Counted from the stretch's first letter, positions 19,408 to 28,633 are shown. The stretch is 64,000 bases of DNA from Streptomyces sp. CHD11 (GCF_018638295.1 NZ_JABTTS010000023.1:4849-68848), one strand, 5' to 3'. A program made the numbers and translations. Notes: generated from the letters alone by a model not told the origin.

Positions 19408-22032
19408 TCAGGCGGCCGGCAGGCGGTCCAGCTGGATGCGGAGGCGGGCGATGTCCTCGTCCGCCTTGGCCAGGCGGGTGCGGATCTTGTCGACCACGTG
19501 ATCCGGGGCCTTCGCCAGGAAGGCCTCGTTGCCGAGCTTCGCCGTCGCCTGGGACTTCTCCTTCTCGGCGGCGGCGAGATCCTTGGCCAGGCGCTTGCGC
19601 TCGGCGGCCACGTCGATCACGCCGGACAGGTCCAGCGCGACCTCGGCGCCGGCGACCGGCAGGGTCGCCGTGGCCGTGAAGGAGTCCCCCTCCGGCTGGA
19701 GGCGCAGCAGCTGCCGGATCGCCGGCTCGTGCGCGGCGAGCGCCGTGCCGTCGAGGGCCAGCCGGGCCGGGACCCGCTGGCCGGGCTGGAGCCCCTGGTC
19801 GGCACGGAAGCGGCGGACCTCGGTGATCACCGACTGGAGCGTCCCGATCTCCCGCTCGGCGTCGCCGTCCCGGAAGCCGCTGTCCTTCGGCCACTCGGCG
19901 ATGACGACCGACTCACCGCCGGTCAGCGTGGTCCAGAGGGTCTCCGTGACGAACGGGACCACCGGGTGCAGCAGCCGCAGCGTGACGTCGAGGACCTCAC
20001 CGAGGACCCGCTTGCTGACCTCGGCCGGCTTGCCGCCCGCCTGGAACGTCGTCTTGGACAGCTCGACGTACCAGTCGAAGACCTCGTCCCAGGCGAAGTG
20101 GAACAGCGCGTCGGACAGCTTCGCGAACTGGAAGTCGTCGTAGAACGCGTCGACTTCCGCGACGGTCGAGTTCAGCCGGGACAGGATCCAGCGGTCGGTC
20201 GGCGACATCTGCGACGCGTCCGGCAGCGGGCCGTCCACCGTCGCGCCGTTCATCAGGGCGAAGCGGGTGGCGTTCCAGATCTTGTTGGCGAAGTTGCGCG
20301 AGCCCTGGACCCAGTCCTCGCCGATCGGCACGTCGACGCCCGGGTTGGCGCCGCGCGCGAGCGTGAAGCGCAGGGCGTCGGAGCCGTACTTGTCCATCCA
20401 GTCCAGCGGGTTGACCGCGTTGCCGAAGGACTTCGACATCTTCTTGCCGAACTGGTCGCGGACCATGCCGTGCAGGGCGATGGTGTGGAACGGCGGGGTG
20501 CCGTCCATCGCGTACAGGCCGAACATCATCATCCGGGCGACCCAGAAGAAGAGGATGTCGTAGCCGGTGACCAGGACGGAGTTCGGGTAGAACTTCGCGA
20601 GCGAGTCGGTCTGTTCGGGCCAGCCGAGCGTGGAGAACGGCCACAGGCCGGAGGAGAACCAGGTGTCGAGGACGTCGGTGTCCTGGTGCCAGCCCTCGCC
20701 CGTCGGCGCCTCGTCGTCCGGTCCGACGCAGACGACCTCGCCGTCCGGCCCGTACCAGACGGGGATGCGGTGGCCCCACCACAACTGCCGCGAGATGCAC
20801 CAGTCGTGGAGGTTGTCGACCCAGTCGAAGTACCGCTTCTCCATCTCCTGCGGATGGATCGTGACGCGGCCGTCGCGGACGGCGTCACCGGCTGCCTTCG
20901 CCAGCGGGCCGACCTTGACCCACCACTGCATGGACAGCCGCGGCTCGATGGTGGTCCTGCAGCGCGAGCAGTGGCCGACGGAGTGGACGTAGGGCCGCTT
21001 CTCGGCGACGATCCGGCCCTCGGCGCGCAGCGCGGCGACGATGGCGGAGCGGGCCTCGAGCCGGTCCAGGCCCTGGAAGGGGCCGTGGGCGGTGATGACG
21101 GCGTGCTCGTCCATGACGGTGATGGCCGGGAGGTCGTGCCGCCGGCCGATCTCGAAGTCGTTCGGGTCGTGCGCCGGGGTCACCTTGACGGCGCCCGTGC
21201 CGAACTCGGGGTCGACGTGCTCGTCCGCGACGACCGGGATGGAACGGTCGGTCAGCGGCAGCTTGATGAGCTTGCCGACCAGGTGCCGGTAGCGCTCGTC
21301 GTCCGGGTGGACGGCGACGGCGGTGTCACCGAGCATCGTCTCCGCGCGGGTGGTGGCGACGACGACGGTCTCGTCCCCGTCGCCGTACTTCATCGAGACG
21401 AGCTCGCCGTCGTCGTCCTGGTACGCGACCTCGATGTCGGAGATCGCGGTGAGACAGCGCGGGCACCAGTTGATGATGCGCTCGGCGCGGTAGATCAGCT
21501 CGTCGTCGTAGAGCCGCTTGAAGATGGTCTGGACGGCCTGGGAGAGGCCCTCGTCCATGGTGAAGCGCTCACGCGACCAGGCGACGCCGTCGCCGAGGCG
21601 GCGCATCTGGCCCGAGATCTGGCCGCCGGACTCGCCCTTCCACTGCCAGACCCGCTCGACGAACGCCTCACGGCCGAGGTCGTGGCGGGACTTGCCCTCC
21701 TTGGCGAGCTCGCGCTCGACGACGTTCTGCGTGGCGATGCCGGCGTGGTCCATGCCGGGCTGCCACAGCGTCTCGAAGCCCTGCATGCGCTTGCGGCGGG
21801 TGAGGGCGTCGATGAGCGTGTGCTCGAAGGCGTGCCCGAGGTGCAGGCTTCCCGTGACGTTCGGCGGGGGGATGACAACGGTGAAGGGCGGCTTGTCGCT
21901 CGCCGCGTCCGCCTCGAAGTAACCGCGCTCTACCCAGCGCTCGTACAGCGGCCCCTCTACATCGGCCGGCGCGTACTGGGTCGGCAGTTCGGTCGTGGGC
22001 GCGGGTGGCTGCTGCTGAGCGTTGTCGGTCAC
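19408..22032 (-). CDS. valS: valyl-tRNA synthetase
   Basis: 874 aa class I synthetase. HLGH (H64-H67) is the HIGH motif and KKMSKSFGN the KMSKS loop. The CP1 editing domain, the anticodon-binding helices and a C-terminal coiled coil (RKRLAKDLAAAEKEKSQATA) are all present. It charges tRNA-Val. GTG start at 22032. It diverges from the Q/P-rich membrane protein gene across a 137-nt promoter region. No T-box leader was recognised. Confidence 0.97.
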   Translation of the reverse strand: MTDNAQQQPPAPTTELPTQYAPADVEGPLYERWVERGYFEADAASDKPPFTVVIPPPNVTGSLHLGHAFEHTLIDALTRRKRMQGFETLWQPGMDHAGIATQNVVERELAKEGKSRHDLGREAFVERVWQWKGESGGQISGQMRRLGDGVAWSRERFTMDEGLSQAVQTIFKRLYDDELIYRAERIINWCPRCLTAISDIEVAYQDDDGELVSMKYGDGDETVVVATTRAETMLGDTAVAVHPDDERYRHLVGKLIKLPLTDRSIPVVADEHVDPEFGTGAVKVTPAHDPNDFEIGRRHDLPAITVMDEHAVITAHGPFQGLDRLEARSAIVAALRAEGRIVAEKRPYVHSVGHCSRCRTTIEPRLSMQWWVKVGPLAKAAGDAVRDGRVTIHPQEMEKRYFDWVDNLHDWCISRQLWWGHRIPVWYGPDGEVVCVGPDDEAPTGEGWHQDTDVLDTWFSSGLWPFSTLGWPEQTDSLAKFYPNSVLVTGYDILFFWVARMMMFGLYAMDGTPPFHTIALHGMVRDQFGKKMSKSFGNAVNPLDWMDKYGSDALRFTLARGANPGVDVPIGEDWVQGSRNFANKIWNATRFALMNGATVDGPLPDASQMSPTDRWILSRLNSTVAEVDAFYDDFQFAKLSDALFHFAWDEVFDWYVELSKTTFQAGGKPAEVSKRVLGEVLDVTLRLLHPVVPFVTETLWTTLTGGESVVIAEWPKDSGFRDGDAEREIGTLQSVITEVRRFRADQGLQPGQRVPARLALDGTALAAHEPAIRQLLRLQPEGDSFTATATLPVAGAEVALDLSGVIDVAAERKRLAKDLAAAEKEKSQATAKLGNEAFLAKAPDHVVDKIRTRLAKADEDIARLRIQLDRLPAA

Positions 22033-22169
22033 GGGGCTCAGTTTAGAGGCGTCACGGGCCTGTCCCGAAACGCCTTTCCTTTGTAACGGTGCGACCCCCG
22101 CCTGTCAGAAGCCGCCAGTCCTGAGTCAGGATGTCAGCGACGCATAAGCATCTGGAGGGGAACCCAGAA

Positions 22170-23126
22170 ATGAGCTACAACCAGCCGGGCCCGTACGGCG
22201 GGCAGCAGCCCCAGCAGCCCGGGCCGTACGGCCAGCAGGGACCTTACGGCCAGCAGCCGCAGGCTCCGCAGCCCGGCTACGGCTACCCCCAGCAGGCGCC
22301 CCCGCCCGGACAGCCGGGCTACGGCTACCCCCAGCAGCCCGGTCAGCCCGGTGTCCCGCCGCAGCAGCCCCCGTACGGCCAGCAGCCGCCCTACGGGCAG
22401 GCCCCGTACGGCGCGCAGCCCCAGCCCCCCGCCCCGGGCGGTGGCGGCAAGAAGGCCGCGATCATCGTCGGCGCGGTCGCGGTCGTCGCGGCGATCGGTG
22501 TGGGCGCCTACTTCGTGATCGGCGGGGGCGGCGGCGCCGGCGGCCTGGAGGACGACGGCCCGCACAAGCTGTCGGCGCCGGAGACGGTGATGAGCGAGTA
22601 CACGCGGGTCGGCGACGGCGGCGAGAACTCCAGCACCGGCATGGCGGACGACCTGGCCAAGGGCGGCATCAAGAACGGCAAGTCCGTCGCCGCCTCCTAC
22701 TCGACGGCCGACTTCAGCAACTACGACCCGCAGGACCCGACCACCATCCCCGACCGGGCCGAACTGCTGACCGCGAAGGGCGTGTCGTTCTTCGGCGCGT
22801 ACGGCGAGGTCACCGACCCGGAGGCCGCGGTCGACAGGGTCTTCGCCTCCCTCAAGAAGGAGTCGGCGAAGGGCGGCAACGAACTCATGACCGAACTGGT
22901 CGGTGAGCCGGAGTCGGTCGACCTCGACGGTGCGGTGATGAAGTGCCAGGCGGCCAAGGGCACCAACAACCTCACGCAGAAGGCAACGACCAACTGGTTC
23001 TGCGCCTGGGGCGACTACAGCACCATCGCGGTCGTCTCCCCCGGCGACAACACCAAGGACATCACCAAGAGCGCCGCGGCGGACATGACCACCAAGGTGC
23101 GCAACGAGGTACGCGTCACGTCCTGA
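22170..23126 (+). CDS. Pro/Gln/Gly/Tyr-rich membrane protein
   Basis: 318 aa. The first ~90 residues are a low-complexity cytoplasmic region built of QQPGPYGQ and PGYGYPQQ repeats. One membrane segment (AAIIVGAVAVVAAIGVGAYF) and a ~180-residue extracytoplasmic domain with two cysteines follow. This layout is common in Streptomyces. The function is unknown. ATG 22170 has GGAGGGG 11 nt upstream, and the open frame to 22131 is not favoured. Confidence 0.8.
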   Translation: MSYNQPGPYGGQQPQQPGPYGQQGPYGQQPQAPQPGYGYPQQAPPPGQPGYGYPQQPGQPGVPPQQPPYGQQPPYGQAPYGAQPQPPAPGGGGKKAAIIVGAVAVVAAIGVGAYFVIGGGGGAGGLEDDGPHKLSAPETVMSEYTRVGDGGENSSTGMADDLAKGGIKNGKSVAASYSTADFSNYDPQDPTTIPDRAELLTAKGVSFFGAYGEVTDPEAAVDRVFASLKKESAKGGNELMTELVGEPESVDLDGAVMKCQAAKGTNNLTQKATTNWFCAWGDYSTIAVVSPGDNTKDITKSAAADMTTKVRNEVRVTS

Positions 23127-23144
23127 CCCCGGACCGTACGCACC

Positions 23145-23179
23145 AGGAAGGGCCCCGGTCGTCGACCGGGGCCCTTCCT
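23145..23179. terminator. bidirectional terminator between convergent genes
   Basis: Perfect 16-bp stem (AGGAAGGGCCCCGGTC and its complement) with a 3-nt loop, 18 nt past the stop of the membrane protein gene and 32 nt from the clpX stop. It probably serves both. Confidence 0.85.
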
Positions 23180-23210
23180 CGTCGCTTCGCTGCCGCCGCC
23201 GCGGCGGCGG

Positions 23211-24497
23211 TCACGCCGTCTTCTGCTCGCCGGAGCCCCGGCCGCGGGCGTCCCGCGGGATCAGGGTCGGGTTGACGTTGGAGAGGACCACGTCGGCGGT
23301 GATGACGACGCGGGCGACGTCCTTGCGGGACGGGACCTCGTACATCACGCCCTGGAGGACCTCCTCCATGATGGCGCGCAGGCCGCGGGCGCCGGTCTGA
23401 CGGAGGATGGCCTGGTCGGCGATGGCCTCCAGCGCCTCGCGCTCGAAGTCCAGCTCCACACCGTCGAGTTCGAAGAGACGCTCGTACTGCTTCACCAGCG
23501 CGTTGCGGGGTTCGACGAGGATCTGGAGCAGGGCCTCGCGGTCCAGGTTGTGGACGCTGGTGAGGACCGGGAGCCGGCCGATGAACTCGGGGATCATGCC
23601 GAACTTGACCAGGTCCTCCGGCATGACCTCCTCGAACTGGTCCTTGTTCTCCATCTCCCGCTTGGAACGGATCGTCGCGCCGAAGCCGATGCCCTTGGCA
23701 CCCGCCCTGCCTTCGATGATCTTCTCCAGTCCGGAGAAGGCACCGCCCACGATGAACAGTACGTTCGTCGTGTCGATCTGGATGAACTCCTGGTGGGGGT
23801 GCTTGCGGCCGCCCTGCGGCGGGACGGAGGCCGTGGTGCCCTCGAGGATCTTCAGCAGGGCCTGCTGTACGCCCTCGCCGCTGACGTCGCGGGTGATCGA
23901 CGGGTTTTCACTCTTGCGGGCGACCTTGTCGATCTCGTCGATGTAGATGATCCCGGTCTCGGCCTTCTTGACGTCGTAGTCGGCCGCCTGGATCAGCTTC
24001 AGCAGGATGTTCTCGACGTCCTCGCCCACATATCCCGCCTCGGTGAGCGCGGTGGCGTCGGCGATCGCGAACGGGACGTTCAGCATCCGGGCCAGGGTCT
24101 GGGCCAGCAGGGTCTTGCCGGAGCCCGTGGGGCCCAGCAGGAGGATGTTGGACTTGGCCAGCTCGATGGCGTCCTCGCGGCCCTGGGCGCCGCCGTTCTC
24201 CCCTGCCTGGACGCGTTTGTAGTGGTTGTACACGGCGACGGAGAGGGCCTTCTTCGCCGACTCCTGCCCGACCACATAGCTTTCGAGGAACTCGTAGATC
24301 TCGCGCGGCTTGGGAAGCTCCTCCCAGCGGACCTCACTGGTCTCCGCGAGTTCTTCCTCGATGATCTCGTTGCAGAGATCGATGCACTCGTCGCAGATGT
24401 ACACACCGGGCCCTGCGATGAGCTTCTTGACCTGCTTCTGGCTCTTGCCGCAGAACGAGCACTTGAGCAGATCGCCGCCGTCACCGATGCGTGCCAC
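23211..24497 (-). CDS. clpX: ClpX, ATPase subunit of Clp protease
   Basis: 428 aa. It has an N-terminal C4 zinc-binding domain (CSFCGKSQ, then CDECIDLC), the Walker A loop GPTGSGKT and sensor/arginine-finger regions (EFIGRLPVLTSVHNL). It unfolds substrates into the ClpP barrel. GTG 24497 follows AAGGGGAAG. It lies downstream of clpP2 but is separated by 183 nt containing a perfect inverted repeat, so it may have its own promoter. Confidence 0.96.
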   Translation of the reverse strand: MARIGDGGDLLKCSFCGKSQKQVKKLIAGPGVYICDECIDLCNEIIEEELAETSEVRWEELPKPREIYEFLESYVVGQESAKKALSVAVYNHYKRVQAGENGGAQGREDAIELAKSNILLLGPTGSGKTLLAQTLARMLNVPFAIADATALTEAGYVGEDVENILLKLIQAADYDVKKAETGIIYIDEIDKVARKSENPSITRDVSGEGVQQALLKILEGTTASVPPQGGRKHPHQEFIQIDTTNVLFIVGGAFSGLEKIIEGRAGAKGIGFGATIRSKREMENKDQFEEVMPEDLVKFGMIPEFIGRLPVLTSVHNLDREALLQILVEPRNALVKQYERLFELDGVELDFEREALEAIADQAILRQTGARGLRAIMEEVLQGVMYEVPSRKDVARVVITADVVLSNVNPTLIPRDARGRGSGEQKTA

Positions 24498-24601
24498 GGT
24501 GTGCTTCCCCTTCGCCTGGGAGTCGACCGGACGTCCGTGTCCGGCGGCTCCTGGTGCTGCCTTATGTCCGACGGTACCTTGCCTGGCCCCCCGTTCGGGC
24601 C

Positions 24602-24653
24602 CCCCTTGGCACGGTTCACTTTGACGTGGACCGTGCCAAACCGTGCCAAGGGG
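24602..24653. promoter_or_regulatory. 15-bp perfect inverted repeat between clpP2 and clpX
   Basis: CCCCTTGGCACGGTT (24602-24616) and its exact complement (24639-24653) flank 22 nt that contain a third copy of the half-site (GACCGTGCCAA, 24629-24639). It is 28 nt past the clpP2 stop and 105 nt before the clpX start. It could be the clpP2 terminator, or an operator for the clpX promoter, as the third direct half-site would suit a protein-binding site. Confidence 0.5.
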
Positions 24654-24680
24654 CGGCAGACGTTACACCCCCGCGGCGCG

Positions 24681-25373
24681 TCAGCGCAGGCTGGAGTTGT
24701 CCATCTTCCGGGTGGTGATGACCTGGTCGATCAGTCCGTACTCCAGCGCGTCCTCGGCCGTGAGGATCTTGTCGCGCTCGATGTCCTCGCGGATCTTCTC
24801 GAGCGGCCGGGTGGAGTGCTTGGCCAGCATGTCCTCCAGCTGGCTCCGCATCCGGAGGATCTCGTTGGCGGCGATCTCCAGGTCGGAGACCTGACCGCGG
24901 CCGGTCTCGCTGTACGGCTGGTGGATCAGCACACGCGCGTTCGGCAGGGCCATGCGCTTGCCGGGCGTGCCGGCGGCCAGCAGGACGGCGGCGGCGGAGG
25001 CCGCCTGGCCCATGCAGACCGTCTGGATGTCCGGCTTCACGTACTGCATCGTGTCGTAGATCGCCGTCAGGGCGGTGAAGGAACCACCGGGGCTGTTGAT
25101 GTAGACCGAGATGTCCCGGTCAGGGTCCATCGACTCCAGGCACAGCAGCTGCGCCATGACGTCGTTGGCGGAGGCGTCGTCGATCTGGACGCCGAGGAAG
25201 ATCACCCGCTCCTCGAAGAGCTTCGCGTACGGGTCGTACTCGCGGATGCCCTGGGATGTGCGCTCGACGAAGCGCGGGATGACATAACGGGACTCGGCAG
25301 CGGGGCCGGTGTACCGGCCCTCGGAGGCGGCGGGGGTGCGGTCGTACAGGCCGCTGCCGGGGAAGTCGTTCAC
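24681..25373 (-). CDS. clpP2: ClpP2 protease subunit
   Basis: 230 aa. Catalytic S126 (GQAASAAAV), H151 (LIHQP) and an Asp in the ERDKILT region. The ~45-residue N-terminal extension is typical of actinobacterial ClpP2. It forms the mixed ClpP1P2 barrel with the preceding gene. GTG 25373 follows AGGAGA. It is in an operon with clpP1 (111-nt gap). Confidence 0.95.
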   Translation of the reverse strand: MNDFPGSGLYDRTPAASEGRYTGPAAESRYVIPRFVERTSQGIREYDPYAKLFEERVIFLGVQIDDASANDVMAQLLCLESMDPDRDISVYINSPGGSFTALTAIYDTMQYVKPDIQTVCMGQAASAAAVLLAAGTPGKRMALPNARVLIHQPYSETGRGQVSDLEIAANEILRMRSQLEDMLAKHSTRPLEKIREDIERDKILTAEDALEYGLIDQVITTRKMDNSSLR

Positions 25374-25484
25374 GGTGTCTCCTGGAAGGGGGCTGAGGCG
25401 GTCGGCTGGGGCTGCTGGGGCTGGTTCACCGGGCCGGGGGCCCGGAGGGGCGGGTGCGGGGCCACAGGGCTCCGCGCGGCCCGC

Positions 25485-26102
25485 TCAGGCCCCGGTGCCG
25501 CCGCCGCCCGGCATGCCGGCGGCCGTGGGGATCACGTCGTCGATGAGGCCGTACTCCTTGGCCTCGAAGGCGTCGAACCAGCGGTCGCGGTCGGAGTCTC
25601 GGGTGATCTGCTCGACCGACTGGCCGGTGTGCTGGGACGTCAGCTCGGCCATGCGCTTCTTGGTGTGCAGCAGCCGCTCGGCGTGGATCTTGATGTCCGA
25701 GGCCGAGCCGGCGAGGCCGGCGGACGGCTGGTGGATCAGGATCTCGGCGTTCGGCAGCGCGAAGCGCTTGCCGGGGGTGCCGGCGCTCAGCAGGAACTGG
25801 CCCATGGAGGCCGCCAGGCCCATCGCGATCGTCACCACGTCGTTCTTGATGAACTGCATGGTGTCGTAGATCGCCATGCCGGCCGTGATGGAGCCGCCGG
25901 GGCTGTTGATGTACAGGTAGATGTCCTTGTCCGGGTCGGCGGCAAGGAGCAGCAGCTGTGCGGTGATCTTGTTGGCGATGTCGTCGTCGACCGGCTGGCC
26001 GAGGAAGATGATCCGCTCACCCAGCAGCCGGTTGTAGACCTGGTCGCCGAGGCCACCACCGATAGAGGGCTCGCCGGCGGCTGAGGGCATCAGATTCGTC
26101 AC
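25485..26102 (-). CDS. clpP1: ClpP1 protease subunit
   Basis: 205 aa. Catalytic S99 (GLAASMGQF), H124 (LIHQPS) and Asp in TRDSDRDRW. GTG 26102 has AGGTGG upstream. An in-frame ATG at 26090 is an alternative start. It is the first gene of the clpP1-clpP2 operon. In Streptomyces this operon is activated by ClgR, and a matching motif lies 140 nt upstream. Confidence 0.95.
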   Translation of the reverse strand: MTNLMPSAAGEPSIGGGLGDQVYNRLLGERIIFLGQPVDDDIANKITAQLLLLAADPDKDIYLYINSPGGSITAGMAIYDTMQFIKNDVVTIAMGLAASMGQFLLSAGTPGKRFALPNAEILIHQPSAGLAGSASDIKIHAERLLHTKKRMAELTSQHTGQSVEQITRDSDRDRWFDAFEAKEYGLIDDVIPTAAGMPGGGGTGA

Positions 26103-26243
26103 GTATCCACCTGCTCGTCTTACGACGGCGCCGGGCCGTCTCACGTATCCCTGTGGGGTTGAGCCGTATTCGGTGACTCTCGTCCCCTGGTATTCATGGA
26201 CCCTAACGCGGGGGCTCCGCCGGAGAATCCCGGTAACGGGAGT

Positions 26244-26257
26244 GTTCGCCGGGGGCG
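26244..26257 (-). promoter_or_regulatory. candidate ClgR-binding site upstream of clpP1
   Basis: GTTCGC, five bases, then GCG exactly fits the GTTCGC-N5-GCG motif I recall for ClgR, the activator of clpP1P2 and other protease genes in Streptomyces. It is 142-155 nt upstream of the clpP1 start. A single short match in GC-rich DNA could be chance, but the position fits. Confidence 0.5.
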
Positions 26258-26337
26258 TAGAGGGGTGTAGTGCGCGCTGTGCGGGGCGCCGGGTGCGTTG
26301 TCGCCGTGCGGCGGGCCTGTCGGGGCGGCTGGGGTGA

Positions 26338-26651
26338 GCGCGCAGTTCCCCGCGCCCCTGGGGGTTGGCCGGGGGCCGCCCACCGGATGCGCCCCTGGGG
26401 TGGGTGGGGCAGTCCCGCCGTGCGGCGCCTCGTTCCGGGGCGGGTGTGGCCGGGCGCGCAGTTCCCCGCGCCCCTGACGGGGCGGATACGCCGACGCCCG
26501 ATGATCAGGGCCCGGGGGTTCGTCCGACCGACGCCACCTGGGACGGGTGGGGCAGTCCCGCCGTGCGGCGCCTCGTTCCGGGGCGGGTGCGGGGCGGGTG
26601 TGGCCGGGCGCGCAGTTCCCCGCGCCCCTGACGGGGCGGATACGCCGACGC
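26338..26651. repeat. dispersed GCGCAGTTCCCC repeat cluster with a direct duplication
   Basis: The 20-mer GCGCAGTTCCCCGCGCCCCT occurs at about 26340, 26456 and 26610, and in shortened form at 42001. Copies two and three are followed by GACGGGGCG and can fold into a CGCCCC/GGGGCG hairpin. In addition, about 96 nt at 26402-26497 are repeated at 26545-26651 with an 11-nt internal insertion. The 510-nt stretch 26250-26760 shows no credible gene. This motif is very common between Streptomyces genes. Confidence 0.8.
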
Positions 26652-26709
26652 AACCCAGGGTGGGTGAGGTCGTCTCGCCGGGTGGCGCCGGAGGTGTGGT
26701 GCTTGCGCG

Positions 26710-26743
26710 AGGGCCCCGGGGCGGTGTTGCGCCCCGGGGCCCT
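26710..26743 (-). terminator. trigger factor terminator
   Basis: AGGGCCCCGGGGC and its complement form a 13-bp perfect stem with an 8-nt loop, 19 nt past the tig stop. Confidence 0.8.
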
Positions 26744-26761
26744 GTGATCACGCTGGAGGGG

Positions 26762-28153
26762 TCAGCCCTCGGTCTTCTCCCCGGCGGGGGACTCGGCCTC
26801 GGGCTCGGCGGCGGACGCGGACTCGGTGGTCTCGTCCTCCTCCTCGTCCTCGAGGTCGACGGTCTCGCCGTTGGTGTCCTTGACCGTGGCCTTCTCGACC
26901 ACGACGGCCAGGGCCTTGCCGCGGGCGACCTCGCCGACGAGGAGCGGGACCTGCCCCTGCTCGACGACGGCCTGGGCGAACTGGTCGGGGGACATGCCGG
27001 AGGAGGAAGCACGCCGCATGAGGTGCTCGGTGAGCTCCTCCTGGTTGACGTTCAGCTTCTCCTGCTTGACGAGCTCGTCGAGGACGAACTGCGTCTTGAT
27101 GCCCTTGACCGCGGCCTCACGGGTCTCGGTGTCGAACTCTTCCTCGGTCTTGCCCTGGATCTCCAGGTACTTCGCGAGGTCGAGGCCCATCTGGCCGAGC
27201 TGGTGGTGCTCGAGGTTGTGCTTGCGCGTGTTGATCTCGTCCTCGAGCAGCTTCTCGGGGACCGGGACCTCGACCAGCTCGAGCAGCTTCTCCAGGACGC
27301 GCTCCTGGGCCTGCGTGGCCTGGTCGTACTGCTTCATGTTCTCCAGCCGCTTGCGGCTGTCCGCCCTCAGCTCCTCGAGGGTGTCGAACTCGGAGGCGAG
27401 CTGGGCGAACTCGTCGTCCAGCTCGGGCAGCTCGCGCGCGGCGACCTGGGTGACCTTGACGGTGACCTCGGCCTCCTTGCCGGCGGCCGAGCCGCCCTTG
27501 AGCTCGGAGGTGAAGGTCGTCTCGCCGCCGGCCTCCACGCCCTTCACGGCGTCGTCGATGCCTTCCAGCAGTTCACCGGAGCCGATGGTGTAGGAGACGT
27601 CGCTCGCGACGCCGTCCTCGAGGACCTCGCCGTCGACCTTGGCCTCCAGGTCGATGGTGACGACGTCGCCGTCATCGGCGGCGCGCTCCACCGGGGAGGT
27701 GGAGGCGAAGCGCTCGCGGAGCTCCTCGACGGCCTTGTCGACATCCTCCTCGGAGACCTCGACCGCGTCGACCTCGACCTCGATGCCGGAGTAGTCCGGG
27801 ATCTCGATGGCCGGGCGGATGTCGACCTCGGCGGTGAAGTTCAGCGTCTCGCCGTCCTTCAGCTCCGTGATGTCGACCTCGGGCTGGCCCAGCGGGTTCA
27901 GCTCCGCCTCGTTGACCGCGTCGGTGTAGAACTTCGGGAGGGCGTCGTTGACGGCCTCCTCCAGCACCGCACCGCGGCCGAAACGCTGGTCGATGACCCG
28001 GGCCGGGACCTTGCCCTTACGGAAGCCCTTCACCGTGACCTGCTGGTTGATCTTCTTGTACGCCGCGTCGAGGCTGTCCTTGAGCTCCTCGAAGGGCACC
28101 TCGACAGTGAGCCGAACCCGGGTCGGGTTCAGGGTCTCCACGGCGCTCTTCAC
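26762..28153 (-). CDS. tig: trigger factor (ribosome-associated chaperone)
   Basis: 463 aa. N-terminal ribosome-binding domain with the signature GFRKGKVP, a central FKBP-type PPIase domain (about 150-245) and a long helical C-terminal arm. The last 40 residues are an acidic E/D-rich tail. It binds nascent chains at the ribosome exit. GTG 28153 has AAGGAGA 9 nt upstream. The open frame to 28240 lacks conserved sequence. Confidence 0.95.
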   Translation of the reverse strand: MKSAVETLNPTRVRLTVEVPFEELKDSLDAAYKKINQQVTVKGFRKGKVPARVIDQRFGRGAVLEEAVNDALPKFYTDAVNEAELNPLGQPEVDITELKDGETLNFTAEVDIRPAIEIPDYSGIEVEVDAVEVSEEDVDKAVEELRERFASTSPVERAADDGDVVTIDLEAKVDGEVLEDGVASDVSYTIGSGELLEGIDDAVKGVEAGGETTFTSELKGGSAAGKEAEVTVKVTQVAARELPELDDEFAQLASEFDTLEELRADSRKRLENMKQYDQATQAQERVLEKLLELVEVPVPEKLLEDEINTRKHNLEHHQLGQMGLDLAKYLEIQGKTEEEFDTETREAAVKGIKTQFVLDELVKQEKLNVNQEELTEHLMRRASSSGMSPDQFAQAVVEQGQVPLLVGEVARGKALAVVVEKATVKDTNGETVDLEDEEEDETTESASAAEPEAESPAGEKTEG

Positions 28154-28321
28154 GGTTCGGTCTCCTTGTGGCTGACTTCTCGGGTTCTGCCGGGACCAGA
28201 ACGGTCCGGCCGATTCGCCGCCCGGAGGACTCAGAGACACACAGGGCGTGCAGCTTGCATAGTAACGGCAGCGGCTACGGCACCCAAAAGGCGATCACCG
28301 GTGCGTGAAGCAGGTGGATGG

Positions 28322-28395
28322 TCGGGGTGGCGGGATTTGAACCCACGGCCTTCCGCTCCCAAAGCGGACGCGCTACCAAGCTGCGCCACACCCCG
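28322..28395 (-). tRNA. tRNA-Pro (anticodon TGG)
   Basis: On the minus strand, a 7-bp acceptor stem (CGGGGTG/CACCCCG), D arm GCGC/GCGC, anticodon stem TCCGC/GCGGA with loop TTTGGGA, and T arm GTGGG-TTCAAAT-CCCGC form a complete cloverleaf. CCA is not encoded. It lies between tig and the divergent Gly tRNA. Confidence 0.95.
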
Positions 28396-28562
28396 TCTGG
28401 TGCGACACGTAGGGTACAGGCACCCGGGCGGGAAGGCCGACGCATTTGCCGGGCGTGGTGCGGCGCCGGGCGGCGGTCCGGAAACGGGGTGTGCGACGAG
28501 GGCGCCCAACCCGCTACGATGCCTGTCAGTGCCGCGGCCTTCCGACGCGCGGCGCGCTCTGT

Positions 28563-28633
28563 GCGGGCGTAGCTCAATGGTAGAGCCCCAGTCTTCCAAA
28601 CTGGCTACGCGGGTTCGATTCCCGTCGCCCGCT
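28563..28633 (+). tRNA. tRNA-Gly (anticodon TCC)
   Basis: 71 nt. Acceptor stem GCGGGCG/CGCCCGC, anticodon stem CCAGT/ACTGG with loop CTTCCAA, T loop TTCGATT. CCA is not encoded. It is divergent from the Pro tRNA and followed by a strong terminator. Confidence 0.95.

Noticed and set aside
19285..22086. 933-codon open frame on the plus strand opposite valS
   Set aside because: It is the antisense shadow of valS. Its product is low-complexity, rich in A, D, G, L, R and V, and has no domain. High third-position GC keeps such frames open in Streptomyces.
23550..26084. 844-codon plus-strand frame opposite clpX and the clpP genes
   Set aside because: Same antisense effect. It crosses three well-supported genes and their intergenic regions without any recognisable domain.
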